The notes under the pieces were generated by a model. The model ran no database searches and was not told the origin of the DNA. It saw nothing but the letters and a program-made list of their open reading frames with translations. Of a stretch of DNA of 47,250 nt, positions 36,572-45,568 are shown one piece after another; the stretch's first letter is position 1, and every line of letters begins with the position of its first letter. The translations under genes and the position numbers were made by a program. The stretch is from CAVYGM01 sp963768025 (lineage in GTDB: Bacteria > Bacteroidota > Bacteroidia > Cytophagales > Spirosomataceae), in the NCBI GenBank assembly GCA_963768025.1, contig CAVYGM010000020.1, positions 1-47,250 of the forward strand, written 5' to 3'.

Positions 36572-36712
36572 TTAAAACAACATACTTAGAGGATACTCAA
36601 ACAAGGCTTCGTACTATACACCGGATCCTTTCCTCACTTGCTAATTCAGGAGATTTTATTGGATAAGTTGTATTCAGGAAAGAGGGAAATGCACTTTGTT
36701 GCGGTTGTCAAA

Positions 36713-36728
36713 TATTGTCCTGACAATA
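36713..36728. promoter_or_regulatory. 16-bp palindrome upstream of the second symporter
   Basis: TATTGTCCTGACAATA is a perfect palindrome (two 7-bp arms around CT), about 70 bp before the ATG at 36800. It is a plausible repressor operator; no regulator is known. Confidence 0.35.
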
Positions 36729-36799
36729 CGATCTTTTGTAGTTCTTTTTTTCATAAGTTTATCGTTTGGAAAAAACCATATCTCCCTATCACAAACTAT

Positions 36800-38211
36800 A
36801 TGAAGAGAAATATTACGCTTGTCAATTGGGGACTTGTAACGGTGGCAGCCGTGGCAACTTTCCTCAGACACTACGACCTCATTGCCATTCCGGAAAGCGT
36901 GCTGATGGTCCTGCGCTGGCTGGCGATTGCCGGACTGTTGGCCTATGCCTTCGTCAAGCAGAGCCTTACCACCTCCATTCTGGTCGCGATGGTGGTCGGA
37001 ACAGAGATCGGCTACGACTTTCCCGGAGGTTGCACCAACTTGCGTTTTCTGCGGCAGATATTTCTGCAAATGATCAAGACCATCATCGCTCCGCTGCTGT
37101 TTGCCACGCTGGTGGCGGGTATCGCCGGGCACTCTGACCTGAAGCAGGTAGGGCGTATGGGCTGGAAATCGCTGCTTTATTTTGAAGTCGTCACCACGAT
37201 CGCTCTATTCATCGGACTGTTCTTTGCCAACTGGTTCCAGCCCGGCGCGGGACTTACGGCCCCGCCGAGTTTTAGCGGAGAGCTACCCAAGGTGGAAGCG
37301 CAGAGCTGGCAGGACATCATCCTGCATGCGTTTCCCGAAAACCTGGCCAAGTCCATTTACAACGGGGACGTGTTGCAGGTGGTGGTTTTCAGCGTAATTT
37401 TTGGGGTGAGCTCTGGCTTTGCTGCCGACAGCCAAGAAAAAGAAGTTTGTGGGCGGCGTCGAACTGCTGGCTGAGGTGATGTTTAAGTTCACCAAGATCA
37501 TTATGTTGTTTGCACCCATTGGCGTAGGTGCGGCCATCGCCGAAACGGTTGGCCACATGGGTATCGATGTGCTGCAGCAATCTGGCTATGCTGCTGGTGA
37601 CGCTTTATTGCGCTCTGCTGGCCTTTATGCTGCTGGTACTGGTGCCGGTGGCGCTATTCGTCCGAGTGCCGGTTATCAAATTTGCCAAGATGATCGCCGA
37701 GCCGGTTTCCATTGCTTTTGCTACCACGAGTTCGGAGTCGGCCCTACCCAAGGCGATGGAAAAAATGGAGAAATTCGGCGTACCCCGGCAGATCGTGTCG
37801 TTCGTGATGCCCACGGGGTATAGCTTCAACCTCGACGGCTCCACGCTTTACCTCTCGCTGGCGACTATTTTCGTAGCCCAGGCGGCGGGAATTGATTTTC
37901 CGATCGGGCAGCAAATTGCCATGGTGTTCCTGCTCATGCTCACCAGCAAGGGCGTGGCGGGTATTCCGCGCGCTACGCTCGTGATTCTGCTGGGAGCGGT
38001 GGCCAACTTTGGTCTGCCCGAGTGGCCGGTTCTGCTCATTATGGGCATCGACGAACTGATGGACATGGCCCGTACTTCGGTCAACGTGATTGGCAACTGC
38101 CTGGCAACGACCGTAATCGGCCGCTGGGAAGGCGAACTCGACGACGCCAAGATGCATAATTCGGACGTGATAAGAGATGACGAGATCGTAGAGGAGTTGG
38201 TGGAGCATTGA
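36800..38211 (+). CDS. Dicarboxylate/amino acid:cation symporter (DAACS), frameshifted
   Basis: About 470 aa. The start is ATG 36800 (MKRNITLVNWGLVTVAAVATFLRHY); an upstream in-frame start would add a non-homologous leader. Family blocks: FLRQIFLQMIKTIIAPLLFATLVAGIAGHSD, LLYFEVVTTIALFIGLFFANWFQPG, ENLAKSIYNGDVLQVVVFSVIFG. The frame then shifts near 37,420 to KKKKFVGGVELLAEVMFKFTKIIMLFAPIGVGAAIAETV and near 37,575 to MLLVTLYCALLAFMLLVL. The C-terminal part keeps FATTSSESALPKAMEKMEKFGV, the substrate/Na+ loop VMPTGYSFNLDGSTLYLSLATIF, and MGIDELMDMARTSVNVIGN. The NLDGS variant (rather than NMDGT) and the longer N-terminus separate it from the symporter at 24686. Likely glutamate or C4-dicarboxylate uptake. 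Confidence 0.88.
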
Positions 38212-38269
38212 GAATCAAAAGAATTAAACCTATCTTTGGTATAGCTAATTTATAAAAGCGATTGAGACT

Positions 38270-38487
38270 ATGACAGAGTTGGTTTTTGAAATACATTATG
38301 AGCCAGATGGTGGATATGTTAGCTCATAGTAAGCTGGAAAAAGGCTCGATTATCACCCAGGGTGATGACCTGGTAGAACTGAAAGAGATGATAAAGGATG
38401 CCGTTGAAGGGTATCTTTTTTGATAAAGCCGGTCAAAAGCCCCAGCGGGTACTTCTGCGCTTTGAGGAAATGATGGATATCGTTTAG
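38270..38487 (+). pseudogene. hicB: HicB-like antitoxin, frameshifted
   Basis: Reading across three frames gives MTELVFEIHYEPDGGYVSS, (A)HSKLEKGSIITQGDDLVEL then KEMIKDAVEGY, and FFDKAGQKPQRVLLRFEEMMDIV followed by a stop. This is the small HicB form found in Bacteroidota: a degraded RNase-H-like fold beginning with a strand and 'E-DGGY', then the conserved 'TQGDDLVELKEMIKDAVEGYF' helix. Indels fall near 38,325 and 38,420. The order antitoxin-toxin with a 1-bp gap to hicA supports the call. HicB would bind and neutralise HicA and repress the operon. Confidence 0.75.
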
Positions 38488-38488
38488 G

Positions 38489-38735
38489 ATGAAGACTCCC
38501 CGTGACCTAAATGGTTTGGAACTGGTAAAAAAGTTTGAAAATCTGTGGGTATACCATTCACCATCAGACAGGCAGCCATATTATTATCAGAACACATAAC
38601 GCAGGCGAGCATATGAATTCGATCCCTAACCATAAGCCGCTAAGAGTGGGCTCTCAGGAGTAATTGGCGAGGTTGCAGCTCATTATGGCTTTCTAAAGAG
38701 GTAATTGAGCGTATATTTGAAGGTAAGCTAGAATT
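38489..38735 (+). pseudogene. hicA: HicA-like toxin, frameshifted
   Basis: The reading starts MKTPRDLNGLELVKKFENL, then after an indel continues GYTIHHQTGSHIIIRTHNAG and EHMNSIPNHKPLRVG, then GVIGEVAAHYGFLK and EVIERIFEGKLE in further frames. This is the HicA double-stranded-RNA-binding fold. The segment HHQTGSHIIIRT carries the catalytic His in the G-S-H context, and PNHKPLRVG then the C-terminal helix follow. HicA cleaves mRNA/tmRNA in characterised systems. At least three indels interrupt it. The exact stop is uncertain because no frame ends cleanly after GKLE. No gene caller would report this pair from the raw sequence. Confidence 0.72.
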
Positions 38736-38772
38736 TTCGCCGGCTACCTTGTTTACCTACCAAAATCCCCCC

Positions 38773-39547
38773 ATGGAACCCATCATTCAAACCCGCAACC
38801 TCACCAAATACTACGGAAAAAATCAGGTACTGAAAGGCATTGACCTGACCGTACTTCCCGGCCAGATTATCGGGTACATTGGCCCCAACGGGGCTGGCAA
38901 ATCCACCACCATCAAAATTTTGACCGGTCTGCTGACCGATTACGGCGGAGAAGTGAAAGTCAAAGGAATGGAAGTGTCGCAGTAACCGCTGGAAGTGAAG
39001 CAGCTCATCGGCTACGTACCCGAAAACGCCGTGATGTACGATGTGCTGACCCCAACGGAATATTTTCGATTCCTGGGTAGTTTGTACCAGAAAGAGGGGG
39101 AGGCCGTGGAGAAAAAGGGCGACGAACTGTTGCGGATTTTTGGCCTGTACAACCACCGCGACGACCGCATGACGTTCTTTCTCCAAGGGCATGAAGCAGA
39201 AGGTACTGCTTATATCGGGTATGCTGCACAACCCCGACATTATCTTTTTTGACGAGCCGCTTTCGGGTCTGGATGCCAACTCGGTGATTCTGCTGAAAGA
39301 AATTCTGCAACAGCTCAGCAAGGCCGGCAAAACGCTCTTTTACAGCTCCCACATCATGGAGGTGGTGGAGAAAATCTGCGACCGCATCATTCTCATCAAC
39401 CAGGGGACGATCGTGGCCGATGGTACCTTTGCCGACCTGCAAAACCAGCAGCATTCGGGCTCGCTGGAACAGCTTTTCAACCAGCTGACGGGCAACAATG
39501 AGCACATTGCCCTGGCCGACGAGTTTGTACAGATCATCCGCGATTAG
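38773..39547 (+). CDS. ABC transporter ATP-binding protein, interrupted by a stop codon and a frameshift
   Basis: About 255-aa ABC-2-type ATPase. MEPIIQTRNLTKYYGKNQVLKGIDLTV, then Walker A GPNGAGKST. A TAA codon at 38983-38985 interrupts ...KGMEVSQ*PLEVKQLIGYVPEN with no frame change. The Q-loop region GYVPENAVMYDVLTPTEYF follows. Near 39,180-39,195 the signature loop (expected S-x-G-M-K-Q-K) is split by an indel: frame one reads FLQGHEAEG, frame two MKQKVLLISGMLHNPDIIFFDEPLSGLDANS with Walker B. The switch His is in FYSSHIMEVVEKICDR. Except for the stop and the one indel every motif is conserved, so the native gene may be functional. Paired with the permease that begins 3 bp downstream. Confidence 0.85.
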
Positions 39548-39549
39548 CC

Positions 39550-41233
39550 ATGGAAAAACTGACGAACTTCTACCTGAACATCCTCGATCTGTTTTCTGGG
39601 TTGTTTGGACGCCTGGGGGTAGACTACCCCCAGCTGCGGGCTATTGTGGGCGTGAAACTCACGATGGATCAGCGCCGCACCCGCACGGGTTTCAACGGCG
39701 TGGAGAAGAAAGCCACGCCCTGGGGCTACGCGTGGTCGCTGGTGATTACCTTTCTGATCTCTACGTTTGTGGCGGCGGTGGTAGTGCTTTGGCCCAGTCC
39801 GGTGGCGGCCTATTCCATTGTGGCGGCTTACGGCATGATCCTTATTACATGACGCTGATTACGGATTTCTCACAGGTAATTCTCGATAGCTCCGATAGCA
39901 CCATTATCCTGCCCCGGCCGGTCAGCGACCGTACCCTGGTCAGTTCCCGACTGGTGCACGCCGTTATCTACCTTACGCAGCTATCTCTGGCCTGTTTGCT
40001 ACCGTCCATTCTGGCTACGTTCTATACCTATGGACTCGCTCCCGGCGTGGTCTCTGATTCTTTATTTCTGTCCTTATTACGCTGCTGTCGGTCTTGTTTA
40101 CCATGGTGCTGTACCTGGTGCTCATGCAGTTTGCTACGGAAGAAAAGCTTCGGAACATCATCAACGGCTTGCAGATCGTGATGGTGATCGTGGTCACGGT
40201 GGGGTATCAGGTAGTCCTGCGGATATTCGACTTTGAGGCCATGATGGAGTCTGCGCTTTTTTCAGTGGGCGTGGTGGCACGTCGTTGGTGCCCCCGATAT
40301 GGATAGGGTATATAATGAACGCGGTGATCGAAGGGACTTTTGACGCACCCGTTGCTTTCTGCATCACTTTGCTGGTAGGCCTGCCGCTCCTTTCCGTGCG
40401 GATTCTGAACTCGGGTCTTGCCAAAAAATTTAACAGTAGCCTGGGGAACATCGATACGGTAACCCGGAAACAATCGGCCGAAGCGATCGCAGCCGTCCGT
40501 AAGAGTCTGTGCTGAACGACTGTCGCCCTGGTTTACCCGCACACCCACCGAGCGGGGCGCCTTTGAGCTAGTCTGGAAAATAACCGCCCGCGACCGTAAG
40601 TTCAAGCTGCGGGCCTACCCCGGCATGGTGTATTTTATGGTGATCGTCCCATTCATGTTCGTCAACCGATAGCCAGGGAGAGGGCTTCTCCGACATGGTA
40701 GCCACCGCCGCCCAGTCTGACTGGCAGAAGATTATCATGGTTTATTTTAGTGCCATTGTCTTATCCACCATCCAGCAAAATATCTCCTTCCTGGACCAGT
40801 ACAAGGCTTCCTGGGTATACCACATAGCCCCGTTGGCCCATCCGGGCGAAATCCTGACGGGAAGCCTGTGGTCGTCAGTAGCGAAATTTTTGATTCCCAT
40901 GATGAGCCTGATCGGCCTATTGCTGGTACTATCTGGGGATTGGAAAGCCTGGACGATCTTGTCTTGGGAACCCTCATCATCATTATCTTCCAACAAATTC
41001 TAATCTTAGCTACCCAGAATACCCTTCCATTTAGCCGGGAATTTACCAAAAACGATTCAGGACAATTTGTCAAAATCATGGGCCTACTCCTATTAATGGG
41101 GTTGGTGGGCTTTGGGCACTGGGCAATGAGCCAGGTACCGTACGTGATTCTGGGGTTGATCCCATTTGCTTTCGCATTATTGCTTTTTCTCAATCGCGAA
41201 ATCCGGAAACTGGGGTGGGAGAAGGTACATTAG
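39550..41233 (+). CDS. ABC-2 type membrane permease, heavily frameshifted
   Basis: Roughly 550-aa integral membrane partner of the preceding ATPase. It begins MEKLTNFYLNILDLFSGLFGRLGVDYPQLRAIVGVKLTMDQRR. Later segments in changing frames form one coherent membrane protein. They include TPWGYAWSLVITFLISTFVAAVVVLW, MTLITDFSQVILDSSDSTIILPRPVSDRTLVSSRLVHAVIYL, SLFTMVLYLVLMQFATEEKLRNIINGLQIVMVIVVTVGYQ, FCITLLVGLPLLSVRIL, RGAFELVWKITARDRKFKLRAYPGMVYF, ASWVYHIAPLAHPGEILTGSLWSSVAKFLIPMMSLIG and FVKIMGLLLLMGLVGFGHWAMSQVPYVI. At least six indels occur. The 'LDSSDSTIILPRPVSDRTL' and 'KASWVYHIAPLAHPGEILTG' blocks recur in Bacteroidota ABC-2 exporters of unknown substrate. Confidence 0.75.
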
Positions 41234-41254
41234 GCCTTCTCCCCGCATAGACTG

Positions 41255-42289
41255 TTACCTCAACCTTCCCAAAGCTGCTTCCAACACTTTGTCTCTTCCT
41301 GAGGCAATATCTTCATGGGTATTGACTACCCGTACCTTGGGCGCGACCCCAATGCCTTCGTAACTTTTCCCATCGGCCGCCCGGAAATCTCCGGTGCTTA
41401 TCGAATAGATCCACCCATTGGGTAGTTCGCGCTTGGGGTTGTCAGAGAAAATTCCGTAAGTGGTATCTCCCATCTGCATAATGTGGGCTTGTTGGTTCAT
41501 GGCCAGGGTAAAGGTTTCTCCCGCACTCTGGGTCAGACGATTGGTAAGCAGTACTATGGGCTGGGTATATTGACTTTTACCAGTTGGTTCTACATACCAT
41601 TCAGAAGGAGCGGTAAAGTCGCTGTGCTTCGGACCGTTGCGGAAACGGGTGGTCATATACAGTTTTCGCTCCCGTGCAAAGCGCCCGGCCACATACTGCG
41701 CCGAACGGTCCAGGCCCCCTTCCAGATTGCGGACATCTACTATCATCCCTTTGGTGTCAGCCAGTTCTTTCAGAATGGTGTCCAGCGCTTTTTCGTAGAA
41801 GGCTGGATTATAGCCTAGATTGGTAAAATAGAGGTACCCTACATTCCCGGCAAGCTTTCCGTAAACGATATTGACACCTTCAACTGTACCGATTTCTTGC
41901 GGTGACTGAACGTACTTTCTGGCAACAGCCAGGCTGAAATCCCCACTTTCGTACACCGGTCCGCTGTCATAGCGGCGGTAATCGGGGCCGGGTTTGAGCA
42001 ACCACAAGTGCCCGTCGTTGAGTTCGCCCAGGGTCTGGGCCAGGAGGTCAAACAGCTGATCGTCGGTAGTGGCGGGAGTGATTTGGGGGCGGTATTTTGT
42101 ATAGACCGCCTTCCAGTCAAGATTTTTGGCTTCAAAAAGGCCGTACATCCGGTCAAATTCCTGCCAGAGCCGATCGTAGTTTTCTTCGGGTGTGTTGACG
42201 GGTTCGGGACCGAGGGTAATTTCATTGCAGGAGGTCAGATAAGTGGCAATCAGGACCATTGAGGTAAGTCTAAACAGGATATTTTTCAT
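41255..42289 (-). CDS. S41 family peptidase, lipoprotein
   Basis: 344-aa C-terminal-processing-type peptidase. The N-terminus MKNILFRLTSMVLIATYLTSC has a lipobox with Cys21 as acylation site, so it is membrane-anchored and extracytoplasmic. A helical N-domain (about 35-100, EFDRMYGLFEAKNLDWKAVYTKYRP...LGELNDGHLWL) resembles the Tricorn/CRBP-like S41 start. No clear PDZ is seen. The catalytic fold has GYLYFTNLGY, MIVDVRNLEGG and the nucleophile Ser255 in TQSAGETF; the remaining catalytic residues (candidate Asn/Asp in the C-terminal strands) are less certain. Last gene of the run LytS-LytTR-S41-barrel-S41. Confidence 0.85.
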   Translation of the reverse strand: MKNILFRLTSMVLIATYLTSCNEITLGPEPVNTPEENYDRLWQEFDRMYGLFEAKNLDWKAVYTKYRPQITPATTDDQLFDLLAQTLGELNDGHLWLLKPGPDYRRYDSGPVYESGDFSLAVARKYVQSPQEIGTVEGVNIVYGKLAGNVGYLYFTNLGYNPAFYEKALDTILKELADTKGMIVDVRNLEGGLDRSAQYVAGRFARERKLYMTTRFRNGPKHSDFTAPSEWYVEPTGKSQYTQPIVLLTNRLTQSAGETFTLAMNQQAHIMQMGDTTYGIFSDNPKRELPNGWIYSISTGDFRAADGKSYEGIGVAPKVRVVNTHEDIASGRDKVLEAALGRLR

Positions 42290-42304
42290 AGCTATTGAAA
42301 TATT

Positions 42305-43108
42305 CTAAAAAGTATAAACAAGTGAAGTGTGCAAGGTATGCGCGGCCGTGCGGATGGTACGCGGCTGGGAATAGTACATCCAATTGTACCGGTAGCCAAC
42401 GCCAAAAGTTACCCGGCGATTCAGCCTGAAACGATAGTTAAGACTTACTTCCGGACTCAGGTAGCGGTTGAGGGTAGCCAGACGCGTGCTTCCAAAAAAG
42501 CTGGCAGCGTCCGACTGATTGGGTTGTGAAACCACGTTGCTGTACGGCATACGGGTCATGGTGGCCAGAAGCGGGAGCGAGGCATCTGCCACCAGCGTAT
42601 GGCGTTCGCCAAGGGTAAGGCGGGTCTGGTACAAGAGCCTCACGTCGGCGCTACTGAACGCCCAGGTACTCAGGGCCAGGCCGTCGGCGTAGCCGGCTGT
42701 TTCGAGTAATCCCAGGCCCAGCCAGGTACTCCGACGGCCACTTTGGCGAACAGAACGCAGGTACTCAACCCGGAGTTGGCCCCGGTAGAGCGTGGGAACC
42801 AGCCACAGGGGCTGCTCCTGCTCCGGAGAGAATTTGAACCCCCGGATACCAAGGGAAGGGGCCACCAGGTCGCCGATTCCGGCGGAAAGTTCGACCCGCC
42901 ACTGGTTGTGGGGGGTAAGCCGTTGGAAGCCTATCCGCAGCTTGTTGAGGTTGGCCACGTACATGGCCGGCGAAGCCTGGTTGTCCCGCATTTTGAACGT
43001 TTCGCGCTCGAAGTCGAGATGGATTTCAGAAGACGGGGCTTGGGGAGTCTGGGCAGAAACCAAAGCGCTGCCTAGCGACAGTAGTACTGCCGAAAAAACA
43101 GATTTCAT
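42305..43108 (-). CDS. Predicted outer-membrane beta-barrel protein
   Basis: 267 aa. Signal peptide MKSVFSAVLLSLGSALVSA followed by QTPQAP. The mature protein is a series of alternating amphipathic strands (WRVELSAGIGDL, LRVEYLRSVRQSGRRSTWLGLGLLET, DVRLLYQTRLTLGERHTLVADASLPLL, VSLNYRFRLNRRVTFGVGYRYNWMYY) and ends in HTSLVYTF with a C-terminal aromatic. That is the usual outer-membrane barrel-insertion signal. No ligand or enzyme motif is visible. It lies 15 bp upstream of the S41 lipoprotein gene and 57 bp downstream of the other S41 gene, so all three are probably co-transcribed. Confidence 0.78.
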   Translation of the reverse strand: MKSVFSAVLLSLGSALVSAQTPQAPSSEIHLDFERETFKMRDNQASPAMYVANLNKLRIGFQRLTPHNQWRVELSAGIGDLVAPSLGIRGFKFSPEQEQPLWLVPTLYRGQLRVEYLRSVRQSGRRSTWLGLGLLETAGYADGLALSTWAFSSADVRLLYQTRLTLGERHTLVADASLPLLATMTRMPYSNVVSQPNQSDAASFFGSTRLATLNRYLSPEVSLNYRFRLNRRVTFGVGYRYNWMYYSQPRTIRTAAHTLHTSLVYTF

Positions 43109-43165
43109 GGTGAATTAGGTTTGCTCAGCCCGGAAGGCTGGTTTGATTAATAAAAGGAGTGGGGA

Positions 43166-44644
43166 TCAATTGGGTGAAGAAGTGCGCAAAGGCGGCGTGG
43201 CTGTTTCCGTAGCGCTATCTGCAGACCGGATCATTTGTTTTACAGTATGCATCACCGGATCATGGCCCGTCAGAATATTCTCTACCGTAGGTACTACTAC
43301 ACGGTCGGGACGAATGCCCTGGCCTTTGTCCAGCTTGTCAGGTAGGTCGGCCATATAAAACCCGAACATCGGAACGCCGAGATCAATTTTGGAGTGGGGA
43401 AGTTGGGTAATGGCAAATATACCGCTGTTGTTCCCTTCGTACGCCCCGCCGGTTTCCTGCCCAAGGAAAGTACCCCGTCCGTCGGCCTGTACCCTGGCGG
43501 CCAACTCCGTGGTGACCGAAAAGCTGGCCCCGTTGATGAGTACGTATAGTTTTCCCAAAAAGGCATCCCGTTCGGGTTTCTGGATTTTAAGACCGCGCTG
43601 CGCCGTAAACACGTAGCCGTCGTTTTGCTTTTTCACCACCAGCCACCGGAGCATCCGGTACAGCCTGGGCGTGTAGGCCGGAAAGGAGAGGGCTTTCTTC
43701 TGCGCCACGCTGATGTGGTCGTAGTAGCGGAAGGGCTGCCGGGCCAGGTACCTATACAAGGCAATACCATATTTTTCTTCCCCACCTTCGTTGTCTCGCA
43801 GATCAAGTACCAGGTTGTTGCATTTCCGGGATTTGATTTGCGCAAAAGTCAATGCCAGAAAATCATCGAAGGACTTTTCGTTCTTTTCGGTCCAGAAGCG
43901 TCGGATGGTCAGAAAAGCCGTGTGGGTACTATCATCGATGGTGAGCCGAAACGCCTCCGCATTTTGGGCGGGTGCCTGAGTGAAGGCCTGAATGTCCTGG
44001 TACGTTACGGCGGGCAAAGACACCGTTTTCTGGCTTCCTCCGCTTTCAAAAGTGATCCTGAACTCCCGGGGTGCCTCGATGTAAGTAGCGTAGTAGCCCG
44101 GAAAATAATGGTTTAGGTCATGGTACTTGCCATTTAAAGTGGCACCATCCGCAAAGGTAATGGTAGGGAGTAGACGATTGACAATCCCGGCCATCGGCTG
44201 GTCATTGATGGTGATTATTTCGGCACCTTCCGGTACGGGTAGCTTTCCATAATTCGCCACTACCCAGGCCCTGTTTTCAACAAAATACAGTTTGAGAGGA
44301 AACAAACGATCCTGGAAAAACGGATAGTGCTGATCCTGCCCCGGTACGATCCACTTGATGTGCCCATCGCGCAGGGCTACGAGCAGGGGTGTCATGGCTA
44401 CGTAAAACTCATGCCGGCTCATGGGGCGGTTTAAGTGTGTCCGAGTAGTCGCAAACAGTGAATCGAACGTAGCTTTGGGCGTGTAGCGGTACATGGCCGG
44501 GTGGGCTTCCCGCAGAGCGGTCTGGAAGTGGGCAAAATCCGCTTGCAACTGTTCGGGGGAAAGCACCGGCTCGGGAGGTGCCTGACCTCGGGCTGCACCG
44601 CAGTAAAGGAGCAGTAGCGTGTAGAGTAGGTTTTTGATTTTCAT
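43166..44644 (-). CDS. S41 family peptidase, secreted
   Basis: 492 aa from ATG 44644 (MKIKNLLYTLLLLYCGAARG, signal peptide, then QAPPEPVLSPEQL). The frame is open for 37 more codons upstream, but these look non-coding. N-domain: DFAHFQTALREAHPAMYRYTPKATFDSLFATTRTHLNRPMSRHEFYVAMTPLLVALRDGHIKW, the helical start typical of Bacteroidota S41 proteins. A PDZ-like segment follows (WVVANYGKLPVPEGAEIITINDQPM). The catalytic fold reads NLVLDLRDNEGGEEKYG, LYVLINGASFSVTTELAA (candidate nucleophile Ser376), and FLGQETGGAYEGNNSG. Only distantly related to the second S41 protein two genes downstream. The C-terminal tail is Ser/Thr-rich. Confidence 0.87.
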   Translation of the reverse strand: MKIKNLLYTLLLLYCGAARGQAPPEPVLSPEQLQADFAHFQTALREAHPAMYRYTPKATFDSLFATTRTHLNRPMSRHEFYVAMTPLLVALRDGHIKWIVPGQDQHYPFFQDRLFPLKLYFVENRAWVVANYGKLPVPEGAEIITINDQPMAGIVNRLLPTITFADGATLNGKYHDLNHYFPGYYATYIEAPREFRITFESGGSQKTVSLPAVTYQDIQAFTQAPAQNAEAFRLTIDDSTHTAFLTIRRFWTEKNEKSFDDFLALTFAQIKSRKCNNLVLDLRDNEGGEEKYGIALYRYLARQPFRYYDHISVAQKKALSFPAYTPRLYRMLRWLVVKKQNDGYVFTAQRGLKIQKPERDAFLGKLYVLINGASFSVTTELAARVQADGRGTFLGQETGGAYEGNNSGIFAITQLPHSKIDLGVPMFGFYMADLPDKLDKGQGIRPDRVVVPTVENILTGHDPVMHTVKQMIRSADSATETATPPLRTSSPN

Positions 44645-44739
44645 GGCTATTGTTTTTTCTACAAAGCTGTCCGAAAAAGTCTTCTCTGAAAACAAAGGCA
44701 GCACCGAACTGAGGAGATTTGCTCCCGAAACGTCGGATT

Positions 44740-45568
44740 CTACTCCCCTAACCAACGCTTGAAGTCCCCGGCTTTTTCCCGGCTTACCAGTACTTCCTCC
44801 GGAAAAGCGGGTGTGAGCGATACTTTCAGTTTGCCGTTGAAATAGAGGTGCACCTTCTCAACGGACCGGAGCTCGGCGATAATCTGCCGGTTGAGCCGGA
44901 AAAATCGCTGCGGGTTCAGCATGTTTTCCAACTCGTCCATGGTATAATCGATCATCCAGTCCTGGCCGTCGCTGGCTTTCAGGAAAGTAATTTTGGAACG
45001 GGTGTAGAAGTAGGTTATTTGCTTCAATAGAGATAGAAAACATGCGCTGCCCTTGCTTGACCAGAAAGCGGGTTCGTTCAGCCCGTGCCTCCGTGGCAGG
45101 CGCGCCCGGCTTGGCTGTGGCCGGCCCGGACTCTGCGGCCCGTTCGGGATTCAGCTGGCGCAGCAGGCCGATCAGTGAATCCTGCCAGCCCGAATCAGGG
45201 CCTGCCAACGACTGTTTCAGGGCCTGCAACTTAGCGAGCGCCGCTCGCAGGTCGGCTTCCCTAACGGGTTTGAGCAGGTAGTCAATGCTGTTGACTTTGA
45301 AAGCTTTGAGGGCGTATTCGTCGTAGGCGGTAGTGAATATGACCGGACAGGTAACCGCCACCTGGTTGAAAATTTCGAAACTCTGGCCGTCGGCCAGTTC
45401 AATGTCCATCAGAATCAGTTCGGGCATGGGGTTGGTTCGGAGCCACGCTACCGACTCCTCCACGCTGCCCAGCTGCCCGGCCAGGGTAGCGGTGGGCGCT
45501 ACCTGCACGAGGAGACGTTGCAGCTTGCGGGCGGTCGCCTCTTCGTCTTCAATAATGAGGATGTTCAT
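44740..45568 (-). CDS. LytTR-type response regulator, one frameshift
   Basis: About 275 aa. Start ATG 45568 (MNILIIEDEEATARKLQRLL). Receiver domain with phospho-acceptor Asp55 (LILMDIELAD), FTTAYDEYALKAFKVNSIDYLLKPV. A Pro/Ala-rich linker (ESGPATAKPGAPATEARAER) leads to the LytTR DNA-binding domain. The frame changes near 45,030 inside its first strand: QRMFSISI in one frame, KQITYFYTRSKITFLKASDGQDWMIDYTMDELENML and NPQRFFRLNRQIIAELRSV in the next. Complete when corrected. It overlaps the 3' end of the kinase gene by 20 bp, so the two are translationally coupled, and lies 95 bp upstream of the S41-barrel-S41 genes, its most likely local targets. Confidence 0.9.

Noticed and set aside
36429..36640. 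Search for a sigma-54 (-24/-12, TGGCAC-N5-TTGC) promoter at the efflux operon head
   Set aside because: No adequate match on either strand; only the CGTGCGAA repeats and A+T-rich dyads were found.
36638..36799. Upstream extension of the second symporter (54 extra residues)
   Set aside because: The extension is not hydrophobic or family-like and overlaps the palindrome; ATG 36800 fits the family start.
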